Of a stretch of 64,000 nt of DNA, positions 22,557 through 47,252 are shown in pieces. The DNA lies in assembly GCA_964020085.1 (NCBI GenBank), contig OZ026608.1, forward strand, positions 18,695,479 through 18,759,478. The letters run 5' to 3'. A model generated the notes under the pieces. The model was not told the origin of the DNA. It worked only from the letters and a program-made list of their open reading frames with translations, and searched no databases. The position numbers and the translations under genes are program-made. The DNA comes from Micromussa lordhowensis. Taxonomy: Eukaryota; Cnidaria; Anthozoa; Scleractinia; Lobophylliidae. Numbering within the stretch: position 1 is the stretch's first letter; the number at the start of each line of letters is the position of its first letter.

Positions 22557-25500
22557 ACAAACATAGTTAGCTCCAAGTTCGATGATTCTGGAATGCTGAT
22601 GTTTTTGTAGAATGCTGATGTTTCTGATATTTGATGTTGCTGAATAGTTGACATACATTTTTAGTATATGTATATGTTTTGGGATTTGTTAAGCATACAG
22701 GTAAATAATGTTAGTCTGAGGATACCCTTCAATTAGGTGGTTTCTCCTAAGTTACACACTACGCTGTGATATTTCTCTCTCATTTGCGGCATCGCGTTTG
22801 GCATGACAGAAACCAGCTGTTCACAGGTTTGTCTAGGAGAAGAACACTATCTATCTAGACTACATGTAGTTGGGAATATTTTCTTGTCACCGGCAGCAGT
22901 TAACTGACTCACTTGTAATCCAAAGCATGCTGCATGACCAAACTTGCCTTCCCTTGGAAACAAATCAAGGTAGAAGTAGCCGATAATAGAACCTGATGCG
23001 ACATCTTTAACACTAAACTGTTGCAACAGAAAGGAAGGAAAAATATTTTGATAATACATTACAAATCATGCAAACACTGAAATTTGTATCCCTTTTTAGA
23101 AATTGCACTTTCTACTGCTTAAAATTCCATGACTTTCCATGACCTTTTCCATGATCTATCCAAGTTTTTCATGACCTATGTTAAGCAGTTGTTATCAAAT
23201 TATTGTCAAAACAATATATTATTTAAGGTTTTTCCCACATTATGCACATAAAATGCATGCAAGTGTTTATTTTCTTTTACTGGAATTAATTGGTTTCAAC
23301 TTTTGATTGTTTTGCCTGTTCATTCTCAGAAAGTTTATTGCTTTTCCATGACATTTCATGACCCACACTTCAATTTCAAGAATTCCAGGCCTGGAAAATG
23401 AAATTATAAAATTCCATGACTTTCCAGGTTTTCCATGACCCATACGAACCTCATGTCCGTGTCTGTGAAATGTGATTGGCACAGGTAGTTCAATGGACGT
23501 TTTTTACAAAAGTTTGTTATTGAGTCACAGGGCAGACGCTGTAATCATGATTGAAAGGCCCAACAAAAAACCCAATCATTAGTTGAGTTTTAACTTTAGA
23601 GGTTGCATGATTCAGAAAAGCATGATACATATGCCACCAATGCTCTATTGGTGTCGACCCAAACCAATCCTGTGGGAGTTGAACTCAACTCTTTTTTACA
23701 TCCAATCTACTTCCTCTAAATACCGGTAATCTAGTGTCTAGAACGTCACTGGTCTCTATGCAACAAATAATAATAACAATAAGAAAAAGAAACAGACTTT
23801 ACCATTTGGATATCTTTGTTCCAGACATGTGGGTCTTTAATTTCTTCAAAATACAATCCTAAAAGTTCCTACAAAAAACAGAAAGACAAGGAAATGCCCA
23901 ACTGTTTCCTGCAACACTCAACAGTGGCTACAGCTTTCAACCCTTGTTACAATTTTTCTTTTTTACTGAGCAAAGTTTTCCTGTGTTTTGCTCTAAGGGA
24001 CTCTAAGCAACCACGGTCTTGATTCTAAGAGCATCAAAAGGCAGCATATGTTGCTTCCTGTCCACCGCAATGGGGCAGAGGGTAGCAGTATAACCTATCC
24101 CCCTCAGGTACGATGTCGGAATAGCGTAAAATGTCTTGGACATGCATGACCAAAGAATGCAACATCCTGCCTTTAACTTGCAGGCTTAACTCATAAATTC
24201 AGTAATTCTGCTAATGCTGCCTCAGGGTTCTCATTAATTGCCTGCCGCCGGCTAAACAACCAGCTACTTTGATTTCCGAGTTAAATTCTTTTCGGTTAAG
24301 TAATAAGTGTAAAGAGTAATTTAGGGTAAACACAGGTTTTTTGGAATGTGACTGAACCTTGACTGTCCATGCCTCAGGACAGTCAAGGCTGTAGCTAAAA
24401 AGGAGACTTGAGGTCTGGGGAAGCATAACCCCAGACTCTCTTAAGGCTTCTCCCTTTGGCACTCAAATCGGTGTCTTCCATCTACTTCATGAGACTAACC
24501 TCCTAGCTAAAAAAGAACCCTGTTGACTAATTTTAGAGGCCTCCTGGAAGCTGGATTAAAAGGGAGTCTACTGTATGCAAAATGTCCATAGGAAAATTGT
24601 GCAATAAAAGATTTAAAAATCTGTTAAAAATACTTTATAAAAAAAGTGATTAAGGTTTTACCTGATAAATATCCAATAGACCTGAGGGGAAAAATAAAGG
24701 TAAATACTGATTACATTAAATATCACTTGAGGTTACACAATACAAAACAAAAAATCTAACATTTCCCAGAAAATGAGAGTAAAATCTTAACACGTGGGCG
24801 ACTTATTTAGAAAAAAAGGTGTTTTAATAAAAGTTAACAAAACAGTTAGGTGTCAATCCTCATAGTGCATCAACTTTTTGCGCGAAACTCCTTCCTACGA
24901 AACCTCTCATTACAAGGGCCCTATTAGCATTTTTTGTTTACACACTATTTCACAGTTGTGTTCCCAAATTAATTCGTTCTTCTATGCTACCTATCACTCC
25001 TTACTGAGGTCATGAGATGTGTTAAAAAAAGGAAAGAGAAAAGTCCTTGGAAAGTGGAAAAATCAAAGAAGACAAAAATGGAATTTGGAAACGTGAAAAA
25101 TGACTCAACACTCAAAACAAGTTTGCCAAAGGATTCCTGGCCTTGATGCTGTAGCTGTTCAAACAGAAGAGGTTTCGGTGTAAAAGACTTCAAAAGTTGC
25201 AAAGCAGGAGTGATGTCAACGAGGGTTCTCCAGCTTCAAAAATTTAACGACAGAAAAACAACCTGCCAACCTTACCTTTGGTAACAATGTGAAGAGGAAA
25301 ATACTCTTTCAACTTGTTTTGATCCACTGCATAGTTCTTTTCCTCCACCATGGTCATGTAATATCTCATGTCCCAGTAGTTAATCTTGCCATCATAATCA
25401 TGGCCCAATTCATTGCACTACAAAAAAAAATTACAATAAAATTTACAAGTCACGCAGCATTCTTACCTACATGTAGATGCAGAATTACTTTTAAGTACCT

Positions 25501-26700
25501 GTTTAGCAACGCTCTAAGCTGTGACTGTTTTGGTTGCCACGGTGAGTGAAAAAATAATTTGGTGACTAAACTTTACGAGCAGGTCACCAATTTGGCGACT
25601 GGTGCAGTAGAAAAGGCTCATTGTTCATCAACAGGGTTTTTTCCAATATAACCACTAAGCCGAATGAATTAATCACAATTTTTGTATGCTTGTCTTTCTT
25701 ACCTGTTTCTTTTTTCTTTTATTTACTTTTTATTTACACTGTTCAGAGATACACATGTAGATAAACTGTCTGACAGAGCAAAATCATGGGTAATTACATC
25801 TACAAGTGTATGTCACTATAAATTTCATCTATTAGGTTACCTCCGCCTCTTTCAAACGCAGCATTTCTGCTACATCAGCCTCTCCAAGAGGTCTTAACTT
25901 GGCACACAACTCTGCAAGGAAACTGGAAACTGCTTCTGCTATTTTGGACATCCGTAACTATCGGTAACAAAAACACAGTTGTGGTAAAATCTAAACACAT
26001 TCTTAAGCAAAAAGTATATAAAAAAGCTTTTGACTGTCTTAACTATAGCCTTCAACAGGGTAATGATAAAAAGACACTGAAAATTCTCATTCTCATCCTG
26101 GCTGAGGCTCTCAGAATGTAGAATACATGCATTCTGGTGCTGTATAGTTTATGTTCCTGTCAAGATTACCAATTCAACCAAATTAATCACATGTGTAGAT
26201 CTTTCATGTCTAACTAATTATCATAAGGAACAAACTAACATTATTATGTACAGTATGGATCACATATATATATCACACATGTATAGATCTTTCATGTTTA
26301 ACTTATTATCTACTGCCTCCACTTTTCCTCAATCTGTTTATGACAAACAGCCAAGTCCATAAATATGACACAAGAACAGCTGGTAATTATCGTGTGCATC
26401 CCTGTTGTACGAACATCAAAAAATTCACTATTCTTTACCAAGGACCTAGGGTCTGGAACTGTCTTCCTGCCTCTATTACCAATTTGTCTAACTTTCCTAT
26501 GTTTAAAAGCAAAGTGCTAGAGTTTTTATTAAATTAGTTTCTGAGTTAGTTTCTGCCGCACTCCTTCGCAGCATTTATCTTGCTTAATATTGTGATGCCG
26601 AGGTGGCCTCTCCTATAAGCCTTGTGGTTTCTTGAGGTCTCCTCGCCTAACAACTTGCTGTATATTATTATTATTATTATTTAATTATTAAGGCAAATAA

Positions 26701-26734
<34 letters not shown>

Positions 26735-29700
26735 TTAATATGTATGTTTTTTTTACCTCGGTAATGTAGCTTGCATGTGTTGGATAGCCAAGAAGGTCTG
26801 CCATCTATCACAAAATAAAATTTACCTAGTAAGTCATGATCCTTTTAAATTAAGGTGTTTTTTAATACCAAGTGAAAAACTAAGTGAAGGACTTATAGGT
26901 GGACCATTCACTTGACTAGACAGGGCTCAAGAAAAAATTATTAAATTCCAGCTTACCCTTTAGACAAGCAGCTCTCAAATTTTGCTTGCCCTGGACAAGT
27001 GAGAGTTTACATTTTTTAATTTACTTGACAGAAGACTTGCCAAGGCGCTTGCCCAGCAGGCAAATGAGAATGAAAAGTTACTTGCCTGGCAGGAAAATCT
27101 GCTTGTCCCAGACAACCATACTCAGTGTTTTTAAACCCTACTTATCACTCCACTTCCTTATAGTAACTGTGGTCTTACTGCCTTTACTAACAGTCCCTCA
27201 AAACCTTTGACTGCCTTGCGCAGTAGTGGATCTAGGATAGGGGCTTACTTTAGGGTAAAAAAAAATCACAGAAGGGAGAAAAGCTGGCAGAGAAAGCAAA
27301 CAAAACCAGCACCCCCCTCCCCTTTGCTTGAGGTCAAGAATCCTTGAAATGCACAATGTACCTTTTGTCTCAATTCCACAAGTTCTTCCAAAATAGGAGT
27401 GTTTTCCTGGATGCATCTAACAAAGTCAGCATAAAATTAAATTGAATGCAGAATATTAACCTAACTTATTTAATTAAACCAAATACAGTCTATATTACTG
27501 TAAACCAAATGTACAGTCAATATCCATCCAAGAGTATCTTCAAAATTCTATGAAATGCCACTACTCTCAAATCGTCCCCCTCCCCACAATGGTGCAAAAA
27601 TCTAATCATACATGTATACATTGAACTGTAGTAAGAAAAAAGTTCAATGCTGAGATGAACACCATCCAATGAAGGAACCATCAGGACAAACGAAATAAAG
27701 GAAGAGAGCAAAGTATCTTGATGTAGTTCGTACCTCCTGTTGAAGGCGTATTCCATTCTCTGTCTGGTGCGAGGATTGGAGGCTTTTCTCATTATCGGAA
27801 AGTAGTGAGGGTACTTGAGAGTAACTTTGTTTAGGCCAACATCTGTCTGTGCAATATAATGAAGATAATACATGTACATCATTGAGAATGAGAATCTGTA
27901 ATGTTACTATAAAGTGAGGAAGGCCTAACAACAACTATAGATACACGTAGAACGTCAGCTGAACAAGAACTGGGGCAGACAGGGTCATGGTTACACAAAA
28001 TGGAAAATATCAAAGCCCAGGAACTAAATGATGGGAGAGAAATCTGTGGATACCCCTTTGCTCCTCTATGGAACAAAGGGGGTACCAAAAAAACAAAACG
28101 TTAGTAGCCAGCTGCTACTTTGATAACCAATGAAAATATATTATCAATGACAAATATCATCATCTACTACTCATCTAATCTTTTGAGATAAAATGTCTGA
28201 TTGAAACAGATGGTGAAATTAGTTGGCAAGTTCTTCAACAGTACAGTAAAGTCACACTGCATAAATCACAACCTCTTGACACCCCTCGGCCCCGAGAATT
28301 ACATCACACATATTCCATTCACTAAATGTACCTTTTCTAAGCTGTTTATAAAATCATCTGGCAATCCAGCTGCAAGTTCAAATGGAAACAAGAACTAATG
28401 TTATTGAGGATAATGGGAAAAAGTGACAAGTGTTCAGTGCAACTGAGTTTATTCACTCCTAGAGAATTCAACATCAGCCCAGCTCAGGTTATAGAAAATC
28501 ATCAATCCCTTTATTATGATAAAAAAATATTTATACAGTATGTGACAGATGACCCAGTATGGAACATTATGCTTATCAGGAGTCTGTTATTGTTTTGGTT
28601 TTCATGATAGCAAGGTTTCTATTGCTTTCCAATGCTGCAAAGCACACAATGCATCCTGGCCAAAACTGGGTCTTTACTAAGCAAGGTTCAACACTAACAT
28701 TTACACGTTCACCAAGTGGTTTTCTACAGTCCGGAAAGTAGTTTATGGTGTTCAAACAGACTGGTAGAAAATTTATCCATGTAGAAATGAGTAAATAATA
28801 CAAAAGGTAGTTATTAAAAGAAAAACTCCTCATCGAAACGCCAAGAATGTATCCACAAAGTCTGTATGCATCCTGCCTCGCGTAGGAAAACTGGGCACAA
28901 AATGGATGATGCAATAGAGGAGTTGAGCAGCACTGGGAAATGTTATTCGCCATTTTGAGTGTATTCTTTCATGTTCATTGCCGGGTGTGCCTTCGATTGC
29001 CTTCGATCAACAACACGAGCCTTTTTCGTTTGGGTTTTTTGTACACTAGCGATGAAGTCATGCCAAGGAGTCAAGAAGGAACAGGAACAGCCAACGTCAC
29101 GAGAAAAATATGAACAGAAAAAAAGCAAAGGGTAGGTGAGCGCTACATGTACACTACTTTGAAGCGTCTACAGGAGACATACCCAGCTCCTCCTTTGTAA
29201 GTTCTAAGATTGTGTTTTCCTCATTCAAGTTTTTGTTGAAGTCTATACACAGATTGCTCATCCGAGTCTTGATTGCCTTGATTTCCCCTTGTGCCTCCAC
29301 CGATAAATGAAGACCTAGCAGATAAATGGAAAAAATGTAGTGTACATATCAAATTAATACAACATTAATAAAAGAACATTCAAAACTAACACAAGCTTTT
29401 GATGTAATGAGGGTGTGAACAAAACAAACCCACATATTTCATTTTCATCCTTTTTTGAATTTATGAATAAAGTAATGAGTATTTTCTCTTTCCTTTTCCA
29501 TGCATTTTATCCATTTTTCATCAGTTGGGTTATAGATCATACAAGTACAAGTAACCCCCCAATTTTTTTGCTGAATGAAATCTACTAGTTTTCCCAATTA
29601 CTTCAGTGAAAAAATTATCTTGATTGCTAAAATCCCTGTGATTCTACAGGCATTAAAATTGTTATTTTCTGCCCCACGACCGAGCATGGTGGGATCTGGG

Positions 29701-32700
29701 TCGGGCTTCTTGTGATGTTATCGAAGGACAAGGCTCAAAACACTCAAGAGACGTTTGACTGGGTTTCGAGCACTGTGAAAACATCTTTGGGGTATTTGTG
29801 CTTCATATTTTATAAAAAATGGACAAGACTTTAAAACGAAAGAACTGTATCATCTAGCAATACAATTCGGAGTCTAGCTACATTTAGGACCGCTACAATG
29901 TATAACTTTTTTTTTCAGTATTAAAGTGTGGGTCGCCAGTCGAGCCTGCCAGACTGCAAAACATGAACGGCTTATCTACTTATCTATATACAACACTTTT
30001 TTAAGTACTCTTACCTAACCCTTGATAATTCATAACAATGAGAGCATATTTTTCTGCTAATTATTCAAAAACGTGGACAAATTTGTCCTTTCCCTTTGTT
30101 ATTACCGACCAACTGTATGTATACAAAGTCAATTAGTGTGTACGAACATAAACATTGCGAGTTACAAAAATTGGCATTTTTCAAGCTACAAATTAAAAAT
30201 CCTTCAAAAAGATCTTGACAAAAGGTTCAGTATGGTATCAGTTAAATGAATACATTTCTCCTTCACTGTTCTTTTGTTTTAAAAGTCTTTAATACATGCG
30301 CTAATAACCCAAGTGTTGCATTTCGTTCAAAAACAAGCTCATTCTCCTCCCGGGTCTCTTTTGACCTTCTTTCAGCAAAGCAATCTCCGTTGGAGATTTT
30401 AAATATTCAATTTTCAACATTCAAACAGCCTTTATGTAGAGCATTTCAAATTTAAATCCAGCAATATAATGCAGCTGTTAGCTGCTAAACTCATGTGCAC
30501 CTTTATGGAAATCTAACATCAACATATTATAACAAACTTGTTGGTGTGATTTTGCCAACTGTTTCACAAAGCACCTTCCCATTTCTTTGTTTTCTTATAA
30601 TTATGTTTAGCAATCTGTGACTAGAAAGATTCAAGTAACATACCATTTCTTTTTCCAAGTTTAATTAGCCTCTCCAAAACACGAACAGCTTCAGGAGACA
30701 AGTGTTCTTTATGTCTCTCCTGTGTAAAAAGATTTGCATTTTAAATGAATCTATGAATTATCTACAGCCACTAATAGTTAATCACTCTGAAAACCACAAC
30801 AGTTTATACAATTTTTTCAATAACATTCAGAGTGCATACATGTACATGTAGATACAAACAAAATATTTTTAGCTCTTTGATATTTCCATTACCTGAAAAG
30901 CAACAAGATTGTCGAAGACATCCTTCCGCATGCTGTAAATTGAAGTGAAAAAGAAACATTTACAGTGTACTTGCAATATCATTCATTTGTATTATTGATC
31001 AGTAAGAACACAATAATTTTTCTTTTTCCCAGAATACAATCCTTTTGGTAAATAATTATCTCTGGCAAGAGACATCCCTGTCAAAATGTTTTCTTAATTA
31101 CAACAAGAAGAATAGTTATGTTATTTACAGCACTGTCCAATTCAATACTCTTTCCGTTTCAAGTAGACACTGCACTGTACTCTGGAAAATGTTGCACTGA
31201 AAGTCATGTTGTTGTTTGAAATACCTGACTTCCACTTCAAATTCCGAAAGTTTTTTATCAGCTTCAGTACTGGCTGTTCTGATCTCCTTGTCTAAAACAA
31301 AATATTAAGAGACCAAAATTAATGTCATCAATTAATTTATTCCAGCCCTCCATTCTCTTACATGTAGTCTTTACCTAGTGATCACTCACATTTAGTTTCA
31401 TCCCTCAGCCTCCCCTCCCTCTTATTCCACCCTCGGCTGCCTTTTTGCCACCCCTTGGATATTCAATGATTTGCAGAATTACCCCAAAACGTTTACAGCC
31501 AATGATCTGACTGAGTAAGGTGTTATGGCAGAAAATAGTTTTTCAGTTCATATCCCCCCCAAGCCCTCTGGAAATTCCAGTTCACCTTCATACTTTCCTG
31601 TAAAAGTTTTGTCTTTTGAGATCCCCTCCCCCTTAGAATTTCTAGTAATCCTCCAAAGGGTGACGTGGGTATGGATGTTTTCTGGAACCAACAAAATCCA
31701 TTCAATGTGGCTTAATGTAATTTAGGCCAAGTTAAATGCAAGACGATGCTGGCCAGCAGTATCTCCCTGGGTTCTGGTGCGGGGTAGCTGGGGGTTTGTG
31801 CAGGGGCCCCACATGGCTTACAGCTCAGCTTCGGATGTCAAGTCATTTGCATTTTGTTATTGCTGTCCGACAGTTCGCATTGTGATTTTAATGTTGATGA
31901 GTTTAATCCATATTTATATAAATATAAAACCATGTTATTTCCATTGGTTTTTACTTATCACAAGTCTCTCTGTTTGACAAATTATTAGATTAAGTGCTTG
32001 AGATTTTTATTGGGCGATAGTTGACGAGGCGCAGCCCTAGTTGACTGTCACGCATAGAAATCGAGGGTGAATTTATTAGTCATTCAAAACTTTATCTAAA
32101 TCCTCTTCACAGACAATATAGAGAAATGGCCACCATTCTGACAACAATTGCAAGATACTCACTATCTACAAAAGAATATAGATGTTAAGTAGCATAGCCA
32201 ACCAGAGTATGGCATATGAGTATGCGTAGAGTATGCTAAAACTTGATAGAAACACAGAGAACATGTTTTATAAATTATTACTTTTAGAAAATACCACGAT
32301 GAAAAAATGAAAACAACTTGTTTACTTTGACCATCAAAATGTAAATTCTCCTAGCTTGCATCGTCATTACCACAACAGCTCAAAATACTGTGACCATAAA
32401 AGAAAAACAACTTGTTTACTTTGATAATCAAAATGCTTGTGCCATCATTACGTCAACAGCTTGTGCTAGTACTGTGGTTCTATCAAGTTGTAGAAAAATA
32501 CATGTAGGTTGTTTACCATTTACTCTGAAAAACCGGTTGGTTGACAGTTGTAGTAAATGGGACGCGTCAAATCCTGAATAGAAATTTCCACGTGAATGCG
32601 ATTGTTCCATTACCACAACTTTTTTTCCCAGCAGGTACGATCAAAGGCGATCAAGCCAAAAGGCCTGGAGCTAGTAAAAACTGGCAAATGGATGACATTT

Positions 32701-33780
32701 TCCATTCAGAAAATTCAGTTTGGGAATTTTGGTCTACCTTTCAAGAAATCCTGTTTTCCCCAGAAAATTTCCGTTTGGGGAGACAAAATCAATCTTTCCA
32801 TTTACATTCCATCTGAAATTTCCGGATTTTTTGGGTAAATGGTCAACAACCATACTTTTAAACAATCAGCACATCTATTTTCTTTGGGTTATTTTCCTTA
32901 GGGAATCAATACCTGTGGAGACATGCTGTGGAAAATCCAGGACGGACTTTGCGGTTTGATATTCCGCTGTATCATCACACAAGGCCTTAGTAAAACAATG
33001 ACCAAGTGGAATTAAAGTCAGAACCGACTCTATTTAACGAAAATTGGGCACCTAATTACTATTACAGAAGCTTCAAAATAGCTTAATCTTATATTTATAT
33101 TGGCAAACGTTGGTTGTGCATGATCAGGGTTTATACAAAATCGGAAAAACAAACTCGCAGATAATCTTGACCTCCCGTCGTTTCTGCAGTAAAACCACTT
33201 TCAGGTACATTAACAACTTATTTTTTCATAAAAAAAGAATCCTTTCCTAGTATTTTGAAGTAGGTTTCGTAGATCAATTCTAAGAGCCTTTTGCCACCAG
33301 GAAAAGATACTCGATGGCGTCTTCCAAGGGAAAAATAAGGGACTGTGCTAAAACTAAAGTCTCCACAGCAACAACAACAGCTGACAAAATTTTGGACTCT
33401 TTCATTGGCAGGAACCAAACGTTCCACCAAACCTTTGCACAATCCCAACAAAACACTGAACAAAAGCACCATTCGGGGTTGGCGAATTAAATAAAGCTCA
33501 CGCCCTTTGAGACAAAACATCACGGCGATTCGCACGGCAACACGACTGAAAAGTAAAGAGCTGGCACGTGCAGAGCTCGTGAAATGTGATCTGACTGACA
33601 AAAAACCCAACACGTTTTCAGTACCTTCAAGCAGTTTTCGTAAGTCAGTTGATCTGGCTTCAACGCGCCGACGGCGTCGTAAACTTCCTTCGACCGCTCG
33701 ATGAGTTCGTCTGTCCGCTTAAGGATTTCTTCTGCGGATAAATCCCATCGGAGTTTGACGCCCTCGACGCCGGCCGCCAT
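14312..33780 (-). CDS. THOP1: Thimet oligopeptidase / neurolysin-type M3 zinc metallopeptidase (complete, 25 exons)
   Basis: Minus-strand exons: 33780-33625, 32985-32913, 31291-31225, 30932-30893, 30719-30644, 29314-29183, 28369-28332, 27846-27734, 27416-27362, 26804-26757, 25957-25841, 25417-25276, 24681-24662, 23868-23803, 23017-22913, 19104-19072, 17697-17623, 17522-17449, 16334-16231, 16095-16013, 15911-15867, 15771-15708, 15545-15478, 14840-14724, 14395-14312. They sum to 1995 nt, 664 residues, close to the 689 of vertebrate THOP1. The zinc site HEFGH is at residues 458-462 with the third ligand Glu at 487 in [40 protein letters not shown] and [16 protein letters not shown] are family hallmarks. 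The enzyme cuts short peptides after cytosolic or, for neurolysin, mitochondrial/secreted processing. No targeting presequence precedes [15 protein letters not shown], favouring the cytosolic form. The promoter is shared with AMPK alpha. THOP1 versus NLN orthology is not settled. Confidence 0.95.
16402..16580 (+). repeat. 5'-truncated tRNA-derived SINE
   Basis: A B box (GCGGGTTCAAGTCCCG) is followed by CTCCTCGGTCACGTTTGTAA and GCCTCCCGCCAGTTGGGATT, a SINE body type separate from the two 300-bp copies. The A-box half is missing or decayed. Intronic in the peptidase gene. Confidence 0.55.
17206..17409. mobile_element. hAT-like MITE, copy 1
   Basis: Termini CAGGGCTCGAAA and TTTCGAACCCTG are perfect inverted repeats; CAACG sits on both sides. 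The interior is rich in GGGCAAG/CTTGCCC words. CAGGG-type ends suggest hAT (inference). Confidence 0.65.
17752..17925 (-). mobile_element. MITE family B, copy 4
   Basis: Shares ATTACCTTAAATTGAAGGAA, AATAAACCATTAAGAAACAA, GGATAGAGAAGATTGACATG and an eroded end (CATGACATGAAGTCGAGAC). Sits just upstream (in minus sense) of the peptidase exon at 17697. Confidence 0.65.
18221..18337. mobile_element. Foldback element
   Basis: AACAATTATTCCACTCGCCC and CTTGTTGGATATGAGATG are mirrored by CATCTCATATCCAACGTGCC and GTGGAATAATTGTT around a short GC-rich centre (GTCGGCGCTATGCGCC). Arms are about 50 bp. Confidence 0.75.
18675..18975 (+). repeat. tRNA-derived SINE, copy 2, with target-site duplication
   Basis: Same 300-bp unit as at 12569 (GTGGCCTCATGGTTAGTGCG, GGTTCGAGCCCTGGCC, CACCCAGGTGTATAAATGGG). 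Flanked by TTATAAAAAAAATT (18661-18674) and TTATAAAAAATT (18976-18987), a 12-14 bp duplication as expected for LINE-driven insertion. Intronic in the peptidase gene. Confidence 0.85.
20907..21003. repeat. (ATT)n/(AAT)n microsatellite
   Basis: About 95 bp of almost pure ATT trinucleotides broken by two ATAATT runs. It borders the left arm of the Penelope-like palindrome; a shorter ATT tract at 22528-22556 borders the right arm. Confidence 0.9.
21177..21902 (-). CDS. Penelope-like element RT C-terminus with GIY-YIG endonuclease (fragment)
   Basis: The minus-strand frame from the unique centre into the left arm reads about 240 residues: [20 protein letters not shown] and [20 protein letters not shown] are typical of the linker after the Penelope reverse transcriptase, and [20 protein letters not shown] with [20 protein letters not shown] is the GIY-YIG nuclease with its Cys pair. 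The reverse transcriptase core is absent, so the copy is 5' truncated and cannot move alone. The open frame continues into the other arm up to 22073, but that part is antisense of the right arm and not protein of the element. Confidence 0.8.
   Translation of the reverse strand, partial: TNSGLLLHFQSNVDNRYKNGLLRTMLDRAHRLSSSWSHFSDECDRLKSVFSRLKYPKQLVNSTIKRFVDSKVCDQPRPLSTAQGTDNTVRVVLPFKDQNSAEFVKKQLKDLSLKVNKTIQPVFTSRKLEQELKVKEAKPLIINQQCVVYKFQCDLCDEGYVGYTRGHLHNRVKGHKQQSSAIAKHYKNAHGTIPQDLLKRFEVLKKCKNKFDCLVYEMLFIRTLKPSLNVQTDSIRAKVFL
21903..22374 (+). CDS. Second, inverted copy of the Penelope-like GIY-YIG fragment
   Basis: The right arm encodes the same C-terminus as the left ([20 protein letters not shown] through SIRAKVFL and stop at 22374) on the plus strand, about 156 residues. 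It lacks the upstream linker region carried by the centre. Confidence 0.75.
23118..23450. repeat. Inverted-repeat interspersed element (CCATGAC-rich)
   Basis: AAAATTCCATGACTTTCCAT at the left and AAAATTCCATGACTTTCCAG near the right, with TTCCAGGCCTGGAA palindrome and several TTTCCATGAC words. It resembles short non-autonomous DNA elements; family not assigned. Confidence 0.45.
26237..26690 (+). mobile_element. LINE 3' end, reverse transcriptase C-terminal fragment
   Basis: The plus frame to a stop at about 26537 reads [34 protein letters not shown] and [14 protein letters not shown], the usual C-terminus of CR1/L2-group LINE reverse transcriptases. It is followed by a short 3'UTR and an ATT-rich tail. 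Heavily 5' truncated; intronic in the peptidase gene. Confidence 0.7.
26701..26731. repeat. (ATG)n microsatellite
   Basis: About ten uninterrupted ATG trinucleotides, 25 bp from the donor of the peptidase exon at 26757-26804. Confidence 0.9.
26931..27141. mobile_element. hAT-like MITE, copy 2 (decayed)
   Basis: Begins CAGGGCTCAAGAAAA and ends TTTTTAAACCCTA, with the same CTTGCC/GGCAAG words as the copy at 17206. Confidence 0.5.
32313..32475 (+). repeat. Imperfect two-unit tandem repeat
   Basis: ACAACTTGTTTACTTTGACC at 32313 recurs as ACAACTTGTTTACTTTGATA about 95 bp later, each followed by ATCAAAATG and a CATCATTACxxCAACAGCT word. Confidence 0.5.
32507..32851. mobile_element. MITE with GGTTGTT termini
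   Basis: GGTTGTTTACCATTTACTCT at the left is mirrored by GGGTAAATGGTCAACAACC at the right; inside these, GAAAAACCGG pairs with CCGGATTTTTT. Non-coding, 345 bp, in the peptidase intron after exon 2. Confidence 0.75.
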
Positions 33781-33879
33781 TGTAGAACCAGAACAATTTA
33801 TTCCTGGACCACAATGCCTCGGTTGCTTGCAAGACGACGAAGCAGGAAAAACAATGAACACGTGACTCCTTATCCCAAC
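33781..33879. promoter_or_regulatory. 99-bp bidirectional promoter between peptidase and AMPK alpha
   Basis: The two start codons (33778-33780 minus, 33880-33882 plus) face away from each other across 99 bp, so one core region must serve both genes. It contains an E-box CACGTGAC at 33859-33866 (bHLH factors such as USF/TFEB bind such sites) and no clear TATA box. Both starts lie in ATGGCGGC, the YY1 motif, consistent with a housekeeping divergent promoter (inference). Confidence 0.75.
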
Positions 33880-46230
<12,351 letters not shown>

Positions 46231-46317
46231 GGAGCCGACCTTATGTTAAGAGACGCATATACAGTGATGAAACAGTCTGCGTCTTCCACAATTTAGCTTG
46301 AGTAGACAAGCATCTTT

Positions 46318-46557
46318 TGTGCATTTAATTCTTCCACTGCTCGAGAAACGTCTGAGACTGGACCCAGAAAATTCCATACTGATGACTTAGTTCTATACAG
46401 ATCCGTGTACTGTCGCTGATTGGTTGATTTTTGCGCGCGAAAGTTCAAAACCGAGAGACAACCAATCATGTGTAGATCCCTGTAGAGCACGTCATCAGTT
46501 TTGGAATTTTTCAAGCCCAGTCTCAAAACGTTTCTCGAGCGAAGAAGAATTGTGCCC
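46318..46557. mobile_element. Inverted-repeat element in the AMPK 3' flank
   Basis: TTGTGCATTTAATTCTTCC and CTCGAGAAACGTCTGAGACT at the left are mirrored by GTCTCAAAACGTTTCTCGAG and GAAGAAGAATTGTGCCCA at the right. It starts about 90 bp after the AMPK stop, so it may be part of the 3'UTR. Confidence 0.7.
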
Positions 46558-47069
46558 ATGAAGATGAAAGTCTGTTTGTCTTAAGTAGAGGCTTCCCAGC
46601 GGAAAAGTTAGGAATTTAGTCTACTTGAAAGATAATCTAGAAGGAGTAAATGTGGAAGGCGCAACTGTAATTAGAAGAAATTCCAGGCAAAGGAGAAGCA
46701 ATTTGTTGTTGCGTCCGAGGGTTTGACTCGAACCTTCAATTCCAAGATGAGTTGGTGCGGAATCATAAATTTGGTTACCTTTATTTTCTTGCCGGCCAGA
46801 AGATAACTTGCTAAGTTAAAGAAGTTCTTGTAGGTACAAAAAATTCAAACAGAAAAGTGCTTGTTAGAGCAGAGACTGTCATTTGGAAGACAGCTCCCAC
46901 GATACTGTTTCAGAATTTAACACTGCAGGACCACGCTTGTTGGTATTTTCATCGTTGTGGGAGTCCATATTTCCATGCGGCTTTGGAATCGAGCGTTTTC
47001 CTTGTCAGTACAGAGTTGCACGTGCGGGGAATGCAGAGAGGATAATTGGCCCACAGAATGAGGAACACG

Positions 47070-47252
47070 TAGGCCATTTCCGAGTTGCCTTTAGCCTCTT
47101 TATGAAAACGAGTCTTCGTGCGAAACCTTGCATGTGCAAATGTGGTCCTCCTACAGGTTCATTTTCATGCAAATCAAACTCATTTCATATGAAGGGTTTT
47201 GCACAAGGACTCGTTTTCAAACAGAGGCTCAAGGTAACTCGAAAATGGCCTA
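47070..47252. mobile_element. Foldback element with ~50-bp arms
   Basis: TAGGCCATTTCCGAGTTGCC and GCCTCTTTATGAAAACGAGT are mirrored by CTCGTTTTCAAACAGAGGCT and AACTCGAAAATGGCCTA. The open frames here come from the element and are not genes. Confidence 0.75.

Noticed and set aside
33814..33879. Upstream AMPK start giving a basic N-terminal extension
   Set aside because: In frame, but it would lie 33 bp from the opposite gene's start and exceeds the usual family N-terminus; kept only as an alternative.
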